Shown here in pieces: positions 11,142 to 20,272 of a stretch of 64,000 nucleotides of DNA. This DNA comes from Penicillus capitatus (Eukaryota; Chlorophyta). The translations under genes were made by a program, and so were the position numbers. The notes below the pieces were generated by a model. It did not search any database. It had not been told where the DNA came from and saw only the letters and a list, made by a program, of their open reading frames with translations. The stretch's first letter is position 1; every line of letters starts with the position of its first letter. The stretch spans positions 806,001 to 870,000 of the forward strand of contig OZ287694.1 in the NCBI GenBank assembly GCA_965649825.1, written 5' to 3'.

Positions 11142-12105
11142 ATCGTGTTTCTGGAAGGATTCCCGAAACTAAATCGATTGAAATCGCTGTTGCTGAACAA
11201 CAATCGGATCTCACGGATAGGTCGCCATCTTCACGGTATCGACGTGACGTCTCACGCCTGCGGATCTGCGGACGAGCATTGTATGCTACGGTAGATTCAT
11301 TGCCGTCTCTGGAAATGCTGATTCTGACGAACAACAAGATCGAACAGTTACAGGTGAATGGCGTGATCATCATCCACAACCGTAGCTTCTCCCTGTGCTT
11401 GTCGTTCCAGGCACTGGATCCGTTGAGCATGTTGCCAAGCTTGAATCATCTGAGTCTTATTGGCAATCCGGTGACAAAGCTTCCCAACTACCGGTGCGTA
11501 AAACTGGGTTCAATGGCCGACAGCGATATCCGAGATCGGTTTGTGTGATGACCTTGTGCTCTGTTAGGCAGTATGTGGTGCAGTTGCTACCTCACCTGAC
11601 GGTTCTCGATTTCACAAAGGTGAAAGCAAAGGTAACTGGTTAGGGGCGGTATCACCCTTGGGTGGAACCAACAATCCAACACGACACACACTTCTCACTC
11701 TCTTTGTCGCTCTTTATCATGGCTGCCACTTTAGGAGCGACAACAAGTGGATGAGAGTCACCAGTTCGATCCCGACAAAGACATCGAGATGAAGGAAACG
11801 GAGGTCCAGTCGTCCAAAAAGAATGCTCCGACTGCTGAGCAACTCACCGCGATCAAAGCAGCTATACAGAATGCAGGCAACTGACGCACTCTTATGTTCT
11901 CACTCTATTTCTGTTTCATTCTTGCAGAGACACTAGAGGAGGTGCGTCAACTGGAAGCGGCACTCAAGAGCGGCGTCTTGCCATCAGAAATGCAGGAAGC
12001 TGAAGTTCCATCCACGGTTTCACCTGCGCACCATTACCCTAACCACACTTCCCGTTGCAGGACGTCGCCGAAGCTTCCAAAGATGCCGACGAAGACCGAT
12101 GCTGA
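11142..12105 (+). pseudogene. U2A' (U2 snRNP A'), 3' fragment in block A
   Basis: Leucine-rich-repeat part of the U2A' gene without its first exons. It begins inside a codon at IVFLEGFPKLN and runs through SLEMLILTNNKIEQLQ, LDPLSMLPSLNHLSLIGNP and VVQLLPHLTVLDFTKVKAK, then the acidic tail. Introns correspond to those of the intact copy at 40179-41455. It lacks a promoter, the start codon and the last few codons after KDAD, so it is a fragment, not an alternative gene. Confidence 0.85.
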
Positions 12106-12237
12106 ATGCACCTTACGTCGGCGAAAAACCACAACAACAATTCCATTCGTTTCGAGATGCAAGCAGCTGTGTCGCCTAGATTTTCGTGGCGATGTGACTG
12201 CCACGTGGAAAGGGGTCCTGCGCTTCGAGGGGCACTC
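12091..12237. other. Filler sequence at the internal joint of block A
   Basis: About 147 bp between the U2A' 3' end and the ycf39 fragment. It has no match in block B or, as far as I could see, elsewhere in the window. It marks the place where the two ends of the B segment were joined. Confidence 0.5.
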
Positions 12238-12457
12238 GATGTCTTTTCAGAGAGCCTTCTGAGATCTCGAGGGGCGCTTTTCCTTGGCTCTCGTTCGACG
12301 CTGACTCATCCTGCCCAGGGGTCACCTCACTATCCGGGTATTTGACAGCGAACTCGAGCCTTTCGATCCATTCTCCGAACGCTTGTTCTTTCTTTCTCGC
12401 GACTGCGAACTCCCGCTGAGCATTTCCGTCGAGACGCAGTCGCCGCCGCATCTTCAT
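12238..12457 (-). pseudogene. ycf39/HCF244-like gene, 5' fragment in block A
   Basis: Start codon (12457) and first exon of the Ycf39-like gene (MKMRRRLRLDGNAQREFAV), nearly identical to 46856-47073. Homology stops at about 12238 and the NAD-binding domain is absent. Only the promoter-proximal piece was carried into block A. Confidence 0.8.
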
Positions 12458-12469
12458 TGCGATCCCATC

Positions 12470-12490
12470 TGAGCCTCTGTCAGAGGCTCA
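12470..12490. promoter_or_regulatory. 21-bp perfect palindrome in a divergent promoter (copy A)
   Basis: TGAGCCTCTG and CAGAGGCTCA flank one central base. It lies 13 bp upstream of the ycf39-type ATG and between it and the oppositely oriented small gene. The same palindrome is at 46823-46843 with a different central base. It could be a dimeric transcription-factor site or a hairpin in the 5' UTR; which cannot be told. Confidence 0.4.
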
Positions 12491-12499
12491 CGTTGTTCT

Positions 12500-12980
12500 A
12501 CGCGGCCTCAGCCGAAGACGTGCCGCACAGTTCAGCCTGGCACCCTATGGTGCAACGACGCGCGCGGTCAGAGACGCCTCAGAAAAGCGCTTGGTCGGGC
12601 GGCTGTCGAGAAGAATGGCCGAGGTACCCTCGGATCCCTTCCGCGCCCTTCGACGGTCCTCCACTCGTGCTGAGCACGGACTTTGACATCGGTAAGATTA
12701 CGATGGCTCATGACGAATGACTAACGGTAATATTTGCAGGATCTACGTTCATCTTGGTAGTTGATCAGTGTGGAATGCTACCTGCCCTGGTTCTGCAGCC
12801 AAGTCTGTCAAAGCCATTCCAGCCGATTTTGAAAATGCCACTCAACTGCGCCAGCTCCACCAGTTAAGCACCATCAATGATCCTGCACCGGAATCGTCTG
12901 AAGCCATCCAGACCAAAGCAGATGCCAATCTCCTCTTGTGCACGAAGAAATCGAGCCAGATCCGATCGATGGATCTGTAA
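12500..12980 (+). pseudogene. Unknown small gene divergent from ycf39, frameshifted copy
   Basis: Copy A of the gene at 46334-46800. An extra C at about 12626 (GTACCCTCGG versus GTACCTCGG in B) breaks the frame that reads RRMAEVPRIPSAPFDGP in B. Downstream exon sequence (AKSVKAIPADFENATQLRQ) is still present and ends at a TAA, 12978-12980. No family recognised. Confidence 0.45.
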
Positions 12981-13225
12981 AGAGATCACCTGCCTGCCAG
13001 CTCGCATCTCCTGTCGAAGAGGAGACGCCTACGACGCACGAAGACAGCCAGAGCATGCTTGGCTAAGATCCCCGTACATGAGTCTGTCGATGATCTGCCT
13101 TTGATGCAGATCATCGCAGACCTTGTACATAGCTATAGCTACTCCATGTGCATGAGTCTGTCGATGATCTGCCTTTGATGCAGATCATCACAGACCTGCA
13201 CATGGAGGCTCTCAACAAGCCATAT
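12885..13225 (+). repeat. Direct repeat R1 upstream of the beta-helix gene
   Basis: About 340 bp closely matching R2 at 16135-16550. It contains coding-like sequence (SSEAIQTKADANL, then a reading VEEETPTTHEDSQ) followed by two hairpin units. R1 looks like the 3' end of a lost tandem neighbour of the beta-helix gene, because R2 is the 3' end of that gene. Counterpart in block B: about 46090-46440. Confidence 0.6.
13078..13197. repeat. Two hairpin-forming repeat units in R1
   Basis: Each unit has arms GATGATCTGC and GCAGATCATC around a 7-nt loop CTTTGAT. Pairing extends outward to about 17 bp with one mismatch (AGTCTGTC against GCAGACCT). Units start near 13081 and 13154. Three more units are at 16332-16531 and five in block B. 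Confidence 0.75.
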
Positions 13226-13235
13226 CTACACCAAT

Positions 13236-16200
13236 GTGCACAAGTCTTCCGAAGCTCTGCCAGTCGAAGCAGTGCAACGAGGTCCTGCACATGAAGACAA
13301 CTCGACTGTTTTCATGTGTCGATGCCGCATTGAATCGAACTCGGCAAGCAATGGAGCAGGACTGAGTGTCTACCAAAGAGCAAGCGTTGCGCTCGAGAAC
13401 TCCACAGTCTTATCCAACCGTGCAGCCAACCTCGGTGGAGGCATTTACAGTCATGGCCCCACATTCAGTACAAGAGACGTCACTTTTCAGAATAACTCTG
13501 CTGGTGACCAAGGGGGAGCGTTGTTTGGAGACCAGTTGAGTGTCTTGACAATCGCAGAATCGATCATCAACGGCAGTAGATCCAGATACGGAGCTGGCAT
13601 CTTTGGCCGTGTGAACAGCAGTGTGACGATCCGTCTCAGCGATATACAACACAATCTGGCGACTGTAGCCGGAAGTGGAGTCCATTCGGAGAATTCAGTC
13701 GTGAACGTGCATCAGAGCTCCTTCTCAAAAAACAAAGCATCCATTGGTGGTTCATTGTTGCTCGTACATTCATATCTGCATGTGGACAACGCCAGCTTTT
13801 GGGACGAGGTGGCCACACAATCTGGACGGTCGATGGCCTTGATGCAGAACAGTTCAGCAGCGGTGATCGATGTGTTCGTCAAGAACTGTGCGGTGAGGAC
13901 GGGAGGCGGAATAACACTTTCTGGATCGAATATGACATCTTCCGAACTGTGGATCTCCGCGTGCCGCGCTGAAGTTAAAGGCGGCGGCGTCTTCGCAAAC
14001 AGATCATCGAGATTCCTGTCATCCAGCTCTTCATTCAGCGACAATGAAGCTGGAGAACATGGCGGCGTTGCCTTCGAATCGGACGAGCCACAGCATCTGG
14101 CACTGCAGCTGAACGAATGTGCATTCAATTATAACAGTGCTCATTTAGGAGGTGCGTCTAACGACCTGCGATCATCCATTCTGAACACACACGTGTGCAG
14201 GTGCTGTCCATGTGTCTACTGGTTACGGACCGAGAAGCTGTTCCCGGACCAATGCTTCGTGCACATTCGTCGCCGTAACTGGCTGCCGTCTCTTGGGAAA
14301 CAGCGCCGACGTTGCAGGTGGCGGCATCTTTGTGCAAGATGCCAATATCTTGCGCTACTCATGTGGCAGCAAGAAGACAAGCCGTCCCACCAGAGCTGCA
14401 CTCGAACAAGACCCTCCAGAAACTCGACACCTTCCGTCCAAATCGCGAAGCGTGTTCCGATTGGGAATCAAACGATGCCCATCGCTACGGACCGATTCTT
14501 GCGTCCTATGCCCAGTCCACTCGGGCATTCATCGAGAACCCAGAGAATCCAAACGAAGAGGCACGCGTCAAAGATCATCGAGCCGTTGTTCGCAGTCACA
14601 GAAGTGGAGATCCCCTTCCGTCGCTTTTCGTTGACGTTGTGGATGGATTTGGCCAGAACCTGTCCCTCGGCAGAGAAGATGCAGTCATTCTGGCAACCAT
14701 CTCGTCTCCGGATCGGTTCATTTCTGGAGAACTGACGGTGCCCCTAGACGAGCAGCCTAAACCGTTTCCAGCGATTTCAAATCTCCAGCATCCAGGAGTC
14801 TACGAGATTCATATCAATTTCAGCGAACCTGGACTGCCAGCTCTCCTGATTGAAGTCGAAGTTCGGAGCTGTCGGATTGGCGAGTTTGTCCAGGAGAACG
14901 GCACGCTCTGTGTGCAATGCAGTGGATCGCAGTACAATTTCAAATCCAATCACTCTGCCTGCGTGCCTTGTCCGGAACATGGAAACTGCACGACCGGTGT
15001 CATCCACCCGGACAAGGGATACTGGCACCGAATCCCGTGTTCGCAGTACACGCAACAGTGTCTCTCGAAAGAGGCTTGCGGCTTCGCCGAGCGTGAGGCG
15101 GATCTGATGGCGGCAACGCAGGATGTGGACAGCTGTGATTACAATGAGACGCTGGACACGGCATACACCGAAGCACAGTGCAAAAAAGTGATCTCTATTG
15201 ACTGGCGTCCACATATCTATGGATGGAGTGATATGGCCTAGGGATATACGGGTGTTCTCTGTGGATCGTGTGAATCGGGATATGGACGCTCACTTGCCTT
15301 CAACTGTGGCAAGTGTTACAGCGATTTCGCCGCAGCTGGACTCTTCGTGCTCTCTCTGATTGTGCTGTTCGGTCTTTCGTGCTTTGCCATTCGAAGCAAT
15401 CTTCCCAGAAAACGTGTGACACCCTCCACGGCTTCTAGAGTCAGCCGAAGGAATCGTATTCCAATTGTGCAAGCCGAACAGCATGTGACGGATGTTCCGG
15501 TCGATTTTCAGATGGTGGAAATGCTACAGAGTGGATACGTACCGCCAGAGATCGTCCATCCAGACCTGATCATGTCCGCCGCTCTCCAAAAGAGAACGAA
15601 AGACGATCCAGTATTGGCCGAGAACCACATCGTCGAGATCTTCAAAGTGCGCCATCTCTGCATACCCTGGCTCAGAATATTGACCGCTCTCTTGGACTGT
15701 CAGATCACGGTCAACTTTCTCCAAATTGTGGCATCCGCTGCGACCATCAATGCAGGCTGGAACACGTGGATGCTTTCGTTGCTCTCGGCAGCAGGTAAGG
15801 ACGTGACGTGCCGTGATCCGGTGTCTACGGTGTATGCGATTGGCAGATTTTGTGAGTGGAGCCGCATCTGAGGGCATCGTGCTCTCCATCGACTGTTTCT
15901 TCGGTGCAGAACAGGAACCCGCTCGGTCCATCATTCGAACATTGATCTATCTGCTGGTTCCTGTTGCCGTTCTGACGTTCTACATTGCCTTCTGGCTGAC
16001 GCTGATGTGGACACTCGATGAAAATGCGTGGTACTTTGCCAGGAGAGCACTGCTGAGTCTTCTGGTCACGTGGCCTACCTGACCTACGTCTCCATCACCC
16101 GTACAGCAGTCAATCGAGCCCAATCGATGACCCCGTACCAGATTCGTCTGAAGCCATCCAGACCGAAGCAGATGCCAATCACCTCTCGTGCAAGAAGCAA

Positions 16201-16473
16201 AATCGAGCCAGACCCCATATCGATGGATCTGTGAAGAGGTCACCTGCCTGCCAGCTCGCATCTCCTGTAGAAGAGGAGACGCCTACGACGCACAAAGACA
16301 GCCAGACCATGCTTGGCAAGAGGCCTGTACATGAGTCTGTCGATGATCTGCCTTTGATGCAGATCATCGCAGACCATGTACATAGCTACACATCTGTGCA
16401 TGAGTCTGCTGATGATCTGCCTTTGATGCAGATCATCACAGACCTGCACGTAGCTATATCCAACAGGCCATAG
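13236..16473 (+). CDS. Large surface protein: right-handed beta-helix, Cys-rich stalk, TM helices (intact copy)
   Basis: Multi-exon gene. The N-terminal part is a run of degenerate repeats such as NSASNGAGLSVYQ, NLGGGIYSHG, AGDQGGALFGD and KGGGVFANRS, typical of polymorphic-membrane-protein or parallel beta-helix folds. Next comes a Cys-rich stretch (CVQCSGSQYNFKSNHSACVPC, then GYWHRIPC) and, after the intron 15188-15240 (ending in an apparent TAG stop that is really the splice acceptor), GYTGVLCGSCESGYG. Hydrophobic helices follow at about 15330-15385, 15700-15790 and 15930-16080, and a hydrophilic tail. No signal peptide or classical start is visible, so the 5' end may be truncated by R1 or lie in unseen exons. 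Function unknown; likely cell surface. Copy B is damaged. Confidence 0.55.
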
Positions 16474-16550
16474 CTACCCATGTGCATGAGTCTGTTGATG
16501 GTCTGCCGTTTGATGCAGATCATCACAGACCTGCACATGGAGGCTCTGAA
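16135..16550 (+). repeat. Direct repeat R2 at the 3' end of the beta-helix gene
   Basis: Matches R1 (12885-13225) in the same orientation and includes the gene's C-terminal tail coding region (VKRSPACQLASPVEEETPTT) and three hairpin units. R1 and R2 therefore bracket the gene, a set-up open to loss of the gene by recombination. Counterpart in B: about 43550-43990. Confidence 0.6.
16332..16531. repeat. Three hairpin-forming repeat units in R2
   Basis: Same units as in R1, starting near 16332, 16402 and 16488, spaced by TGTACATAGCTA-like sequence. The third has a variant arm (GATGGTCTGC). The reading frame changes from unit to unit, which argues that the hairpin, not a peptide, is what is repeated. 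Confidence 0.7.
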
Positions 16551-18284
16551 CAGGCCAGAGAATGACGTCCCCACCGGACTCTCCTTCTTCGTCTCAAGCC
16601 CCTGGAGCAATTGCATCCATGAATCTATCGGGTCATTCAGGTTCTGGAGAAAATGCACCGATGGATTAAATGGCTCCTCGAAAACACGAATCCTCTCTTC
16701 TCAAGCTGGACAGGCCAGAGACGATGGCAGCGATCTTACATCCAATACCATTATTGCCTCCGCCGTGTTTCAAGATGATGGACTGGCAGTTTAGAAGGTC
16801 TCGTTCGACTATTGATTGGCAAACCTGCTGGAGTGACACCGCCAAGCATCCCTTAGCAACCCCCAGACGATTAATGGACCGACAAGATTCTCTTCCATGA
16901 CGACGGAGTCTCCGATGCCACTGCAGAATGTCCAGTTGCATCACCTCCTCGACTCACACTCGAGTCCAGAATTCCCATGCCATACGTGTCCATAATGGCT
17001 GAAAATCCAGCCATCGAAGAAATGGAGCACTACTTCTTCCTTATCACTCCCACTGCGCCCAATCGTCCCTTCAGCGAACTGCTTAGTGATCTCAGAGGAG
17101 ATCAAACCGCTGGTGTTGTGGAACTCGCGGAGCTCAGCATCACTCTGTATCTCAATTCTGCTTCGGGATCGAGGTTAGACAATTGGGTGACAGAGAAGAT
17201 ACAAAGAACACCCTCTCCTGTTTTTTGACTGTGACATCGTAATGTGAGATGCTGCTCTTGTGTGTTAAACATATTGTCTTTGCAGTGACAGCTGTGTATA
17301 AGCATCATCCATCGTTAATCGATTTTCAACTCGGCACGTGCGTTACGCGACCACGTTGAGCGACAGCGTTGCAGCTAGAACCATCGCCGGAATCTTACAA
17401 CAAGGAATCAACACAAGAGTGTAGGTGGTGCACAAAGCAGGCGAACTCTGGTTCAGGTGACGGATCTCTCGACATGTGTATTGTCCTCTGGATGTAGAAG
17501 ACTTCTTCGATCACGATTGCGTCTACGTCGTCCGACCAGATCTCCGTCGCAGATGGGCAGAGAGGTCTCTTCCTTGTCATCGTGTGTCCCTTGACCGAAC
17601 AACGTCAACACCGACCTCCATGGCCAATGGACCATCTCTGGTTGCCGAGATGTTATGCAAATGTGCTGAGGTCCGCAAGACCTATGCATCGTTGCGAGAC
17701 ATGTCATTCCTAGGGTTTGACTTCGTATTTCCAGTAAAGATCCCGCAGGTATTGAGCGTTCCGCGGAGAGTCGCGCGAAACTGTAATGTTTTGGAGAAAA
17801 AGAGAGACAACGTTACGTGCCTTGAATCCAATCTACATTGTCAGGTGCTTCTGCTTAATTGTCTGTTTCTTGAGGGAGCGTCATGCGAACTCCCTTGTCT
17901 CAATGTTGCCTCGTTCTGTGCGACATGCGTTGCTAGAGAGAGCATGGCTCTCTTTGGTCTGCATCCTGTCCTGTCTCTTTAAAGAGTCTGTTCCCTATGC
18001 ATTGGTGGCTTTCAGATTCAAAGCTTTAGCATTCGACTGTTTCGACAATGTCCTTGCAGACAGCAAAGTTCTGTCGACACTGAAGATAAGGCGTTCGCTG
18101 CATATCATTGAGTTCGCAGTCCTTTCCCTTTTGTGAGCGATGTGGACATGGATCAGACGATGAGGAGGGCAGTGGTCGGGTTTAGTCACATGTTCTCGGT
18201 GACAAAACCCTTGACAAACGCGTCTATATTCTTTTAGCTGAGAGGGGAAGCCAATTCGAAGGACTGGAGCCAGTTGACCGCGCG
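16551..18284 (+). pseudogene. Second unknown gene of the block, damaged copy A
   Basis: Copy A of 41829-43867. Relative to B it has a 1-base loss at about 16790 (GCAGTTTAG for GCAGTTTCAG, giving a stop) and another at about 18133 (stop after EFAVLSLL where B continues). Recognisable pieces include LNSASGSRLDNWVTEKIQ and SFLGFDFVFPVKIP. No family recognised. Confidence 0.5.
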
Positions 18285-18324
18285 GTTTCTAAGACATACC
18301 ATACTCAACTATGGATTTAGGGAA

Positions 18325-18480
18325 GGCCGTTTCGGCCTTGCAGGCAATAAACTGGGACAGATCGAAAATCTAGGGGCTACTGAAGTGAGATAAATGCCTT
18401 TCTACAAAATGCACAAGCAAGAGATGCCCGCGTATTAGATGTCAGATCAGTTTGACAGTCTCGTTTTCTCGGACAATGCC
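18325..18480 (+). pseudogene. U2A', 5' fragment in block A
   Basis: Carries the exon NKLGQIENLGATE, an intron, and DQFDSLVFSDNA, which are exons 2-3 of U2A' as in 41299-41145 of block B, preceded by about 40 bp not found in B. The first exon and promoter are absent. Homology stops exactly where the 3' fragment at 11142 begins. A new 17-bp hairpin (AAGGCCG, TTT, CGGCCTT) sits at its left edge. Confidence 0.85.
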
Positions 18481-18549
18481 AACATGGAGAACATGTCCCA
18501 TGAAAAACTGCGTCCTTTCGCGGACAACATCCTCGAGCGTATGCGCATC

Positions 18550-19233
18550 CTATTGTGATGTGACAGGTGCCGAGATCGGCTCCGATATCGACTGGTTGAC
18601 GGGGACGACGCAGATCGATGTCCGGTAACGACTTGTTCCCGTTCTCCCCTCTTCGCCCGCACTTCCAATGCGCGTACTATACGAGATATACGTCAATGTA
18701 TTCCTCTCCCGGTCATAGATCCGTCGGATCCTCAATGTCTTGTTGCCAAAGACTAACAGCGTTCGACTTTTGGTCTCTGAGAACACTTGCTTCCCTTCGG
18801 GCCCACCCAAGACACTCATTTCCGGTAGGGTAATGGGTCCTGTCGCTGCACAGGTAACAGAAGACTGCGAGGGCTCGTTGATAAAATCCATGCTCGCGAC
18901 TTTGTCTGCGAAGGATCTCTTGAAATCCGACAGATAGAGGGTGACGCCTTTGACGACTGGATCTTCCACCGCCATCACTTCGACGGCGTCTTTGAAAACG
19001 AGACCACTCGCATTGAACTCGCCAACTTTGCGCGCTTCCAAAGCAGAAACGGAGAAAACGAGCGATGCCGTGCAGAGACCGACAAGACCGACGCCGAGCG
19101 CGATCTTACGCGACGTCCCAAGAACCCAACGCGGCAGCGATGGTGCACAGTGTGAGACGCGAGGTGTGGAGCAACAGACAAAGTGTGAGATACGCGACAT
19201 CTTTAGTGGCGTGGCGCGATGGACCGACTGCAT
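18550..19233 (-). CDS. CreA-family protein, probably plastid-targeted
   Basis: Member of the CreA family, small conserved proteins of bacteria and plastids with no proven activity. Core motifs: VEDPVVKGVTLYLSD, SSVTCAATGPI, KQVFSETKS, LRIRRIYDRERNTLTYISY and TSICVVPV. The N-terminus has a Ser/Arg-rich stretch followed by a hydrophobic segment (IALGVGLVGLCTASLVFSVS), which fits a bipartite plastid/thylakoid or membrane-anchored leader. An intron near 18600-18650 is possible because about 12 residues there do not fit the family. The ATG at 19233 is used; 19200 is an alternative. Its 3' end lies about 70 bp from the right end of block A. Confidence 0.7.
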   Translation of the reverse strand: MQSVHRATPLKMSRISHFVCCSTPRVSHCAPSLPRWVLGTSRKIALGVGLVGLCTASLVFSVSALEARKVGEFNASGLVFKDAVEVMAVEDPVVKGVTLYLSDFKRSFADKVASMDFINEPSQSSVTCAATGPITLPEMSVLGGPEGKQVFSETKSRTLLVFGNKTLRIRRIYDRERNTLTYISYSTRIGSAGEEGRTGTSRYRTSICVVPVNQSISEPISAPVTSQ

Positions 19234-19297
19234 CTCGCGAATGATGCACGTACGTCAGGATGCAATTGGCCATGTCTCTGCTTTACCCTCCGTCCTT

Positions 19298-19546
19298 TCA
19301 TTTTTTGGACTTCTTATGCGGTCCACATTTTCGCGTCGGCGCAAACTCGCCGAATTTGTGCCCAATCATGTTCTCCGTGATCGTGCGCTTGATAAACTTG
19401 TGCCCGTTGTGGATCTTGGCCGTGAATCCCACGAATTCTGGCAGGATCATCGCCGCGCGTTGCAGAATGAACGCCTCGCCGGATTTCCATTCTTCCACTG
19501 TCGGCATACGAAACGGCGGCACGCCTTTCCAAACGGACCTCGGCAT
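19298..19546 (-). CDS. Bacterial-type ribosomal protein uS19, organellar
   Basis: Small-subunit protein S19 of the organelle type: it starts [12 protein letters not shown] (bacterial RSxWKGPF), continues with [11 protein letters not shown] and AKIHNGHKF, and ends with [18 protein letters not shown] and HKKSKK. It binds the 3' domain of small-subunit rRNA. It is about 82 residues long, as in bacteria and mitochondria, with little or no presequence. An ATG 24 bases upstream (19570) would add MWRCVPTT. Mitochondrial location is more likely than plastid given the lack of a transit peptide, but this is inference. Confidence 0.75.
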   Translation of the reverse strand: MPRSVWKGVPPFRMPTVEEWKSGEAFILQRAAMILPEFVGFTAKIHNGHKFIKRTITENMIGHKFGEFAPTRKCGPHKKSKK

Positions 19547-19652
19547 GGTTGTCGGTACGCACCGCCACAACCTTCACCAATTCCGTTGCTGATGACGACA
19601 ATCGATCGTGCATTCCATTTTGATTTCCGGCGGCGCTTGTGCCTACCGAACC

Positions 19653-20237
19653 ATGCGTCAGATATTATCGACTCGTGCGATCGACCTGCCAGATGACGTC
19701 GACGTCTCCGTCCGTTCGCGTATTGTGACGGTCAAGGGACCACGCGGCACACTGGAACGAAGCTTCAAGCATATCCAAATCGATATGTATATCAAAGAGG
19801 AGGAAGGGCAGAAGAAACTCCGCGTGGATGTGTGGTTTGGCAAGCGGAAAGCGACGGCGGCGATTCGAACCGTGACCTCTCACGTGCAGAATATGATCAC
19901 GGGAGTGACCAAAGGCTTCGAATATAAGATGCGACTCGTCTATGCGCACTTTCCCATTAATGTCAATATCATCGACGGCGGCAAGACCCTGGAGATTCGC
20001 AATTTTTTGGGCGAGAAGAGAGTGCGCGTGGTGAAGATGTTGAAGGATGTCCAGGCCGATCGATCCGGATCGGTGAAGGATGAATTGGTGCTTTCTGGAA
20101 ACGACGTCGAACTCGTGGGGCGATCGGCGGCGCTGATCCATCAGAGCTGTCTTGTCAAAGGCAAAGACATTCGAAAATTTCTGGACGGCATTTACGTTTC
20201 GGAGAAGGGTCTTGTGGTCAAAGACGAAGAGGAATGA
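19653..20237 (+). CDS. RPL9: Cytosolic 60S ribosomal protein uL6 (RPL9)
   Basis: Intronless gene for a 194-residue protein close to RPL9 of other eukaryotes (about 190). It begins [20 protein letters not shown], with the [18 protein letters not shown] strand typical of uL6. The second domain has [33 protein letters not shown] and [16 protein letters not shown]. It binds 25S/28S rRNA near the sarcin-ricin loop. It converges on the EF-Tu gene with 35 bp between the stop codons. Confidence 0.93.
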   Translation: MRQILSTRAIDLPDDVDVSVRSRIVTVKGPRGTLERSFKHIQIDMYIKEEEGQKKLRVDVWFGKRKATAAIRTVTSHVQNMITGVTKGFEYKMRLVYAHFPINVNIIDGGKTLEIRNFLGEKRVRVVKMLKDVQADRSGSVKDELVLSGNDVELVGRSAALIHQSCLVKGKDIRKFLDGIYVSEKGLVVKDEEE

Positions 20238-20272
20238 CATCGTATATCAACTGCTGATGTTGTTTCTTATTG

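Larger units (their letters stand above)
11142..18480 (+). repeat. Duplicated block A: inverted, circularly permuted copy of block B
   Basis: About 7.3 kb that matches the reverse complement of 40203-47073 at high identity, but in rotated order. A reads: U2A' 3' part (11142-12090), about 147 bp unmatched, start of ycf39 (12238-12457), unknown divergent gene, beta-helix protein, second unknown gene, a scrap of the SMC1 border (to about 18284), about 40 bp unmatched, and U2A' 5' part (18325-18480). The left end starts with the base that follows, in the U2A' sense strand, the base at which the right end stops (B 41144 and 41145). The bidirectional promoter, SMC1 exon and U2A' exon 1 of block B are missing. 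Confidence 0.85.

Noticed and set aside
15238-15240. In-frame TAG in the surface-protein gene, present in both copies, suggesting stop read-through or a pseudogene
   Set aside because: It is the end of an intron (GTGATCTC from 15188 to CCTAG at 15240); removing it joins QCKK to GYTGVLCGSC in frame, matching the Cys-rich fold.
13078-16531. CRISPR-like array
   Set aside because: The repeated units are palindromic, few and irregularly spaced, with related rather than unique spacers; the genome is eukaryotic and has no cas genes here.
11142-18480. Block A as a retrocopy
   Set aside because: The introns of U2A' and of the surface-protein gene are kept, and non-genic DNA and opposite-strand genes are included.
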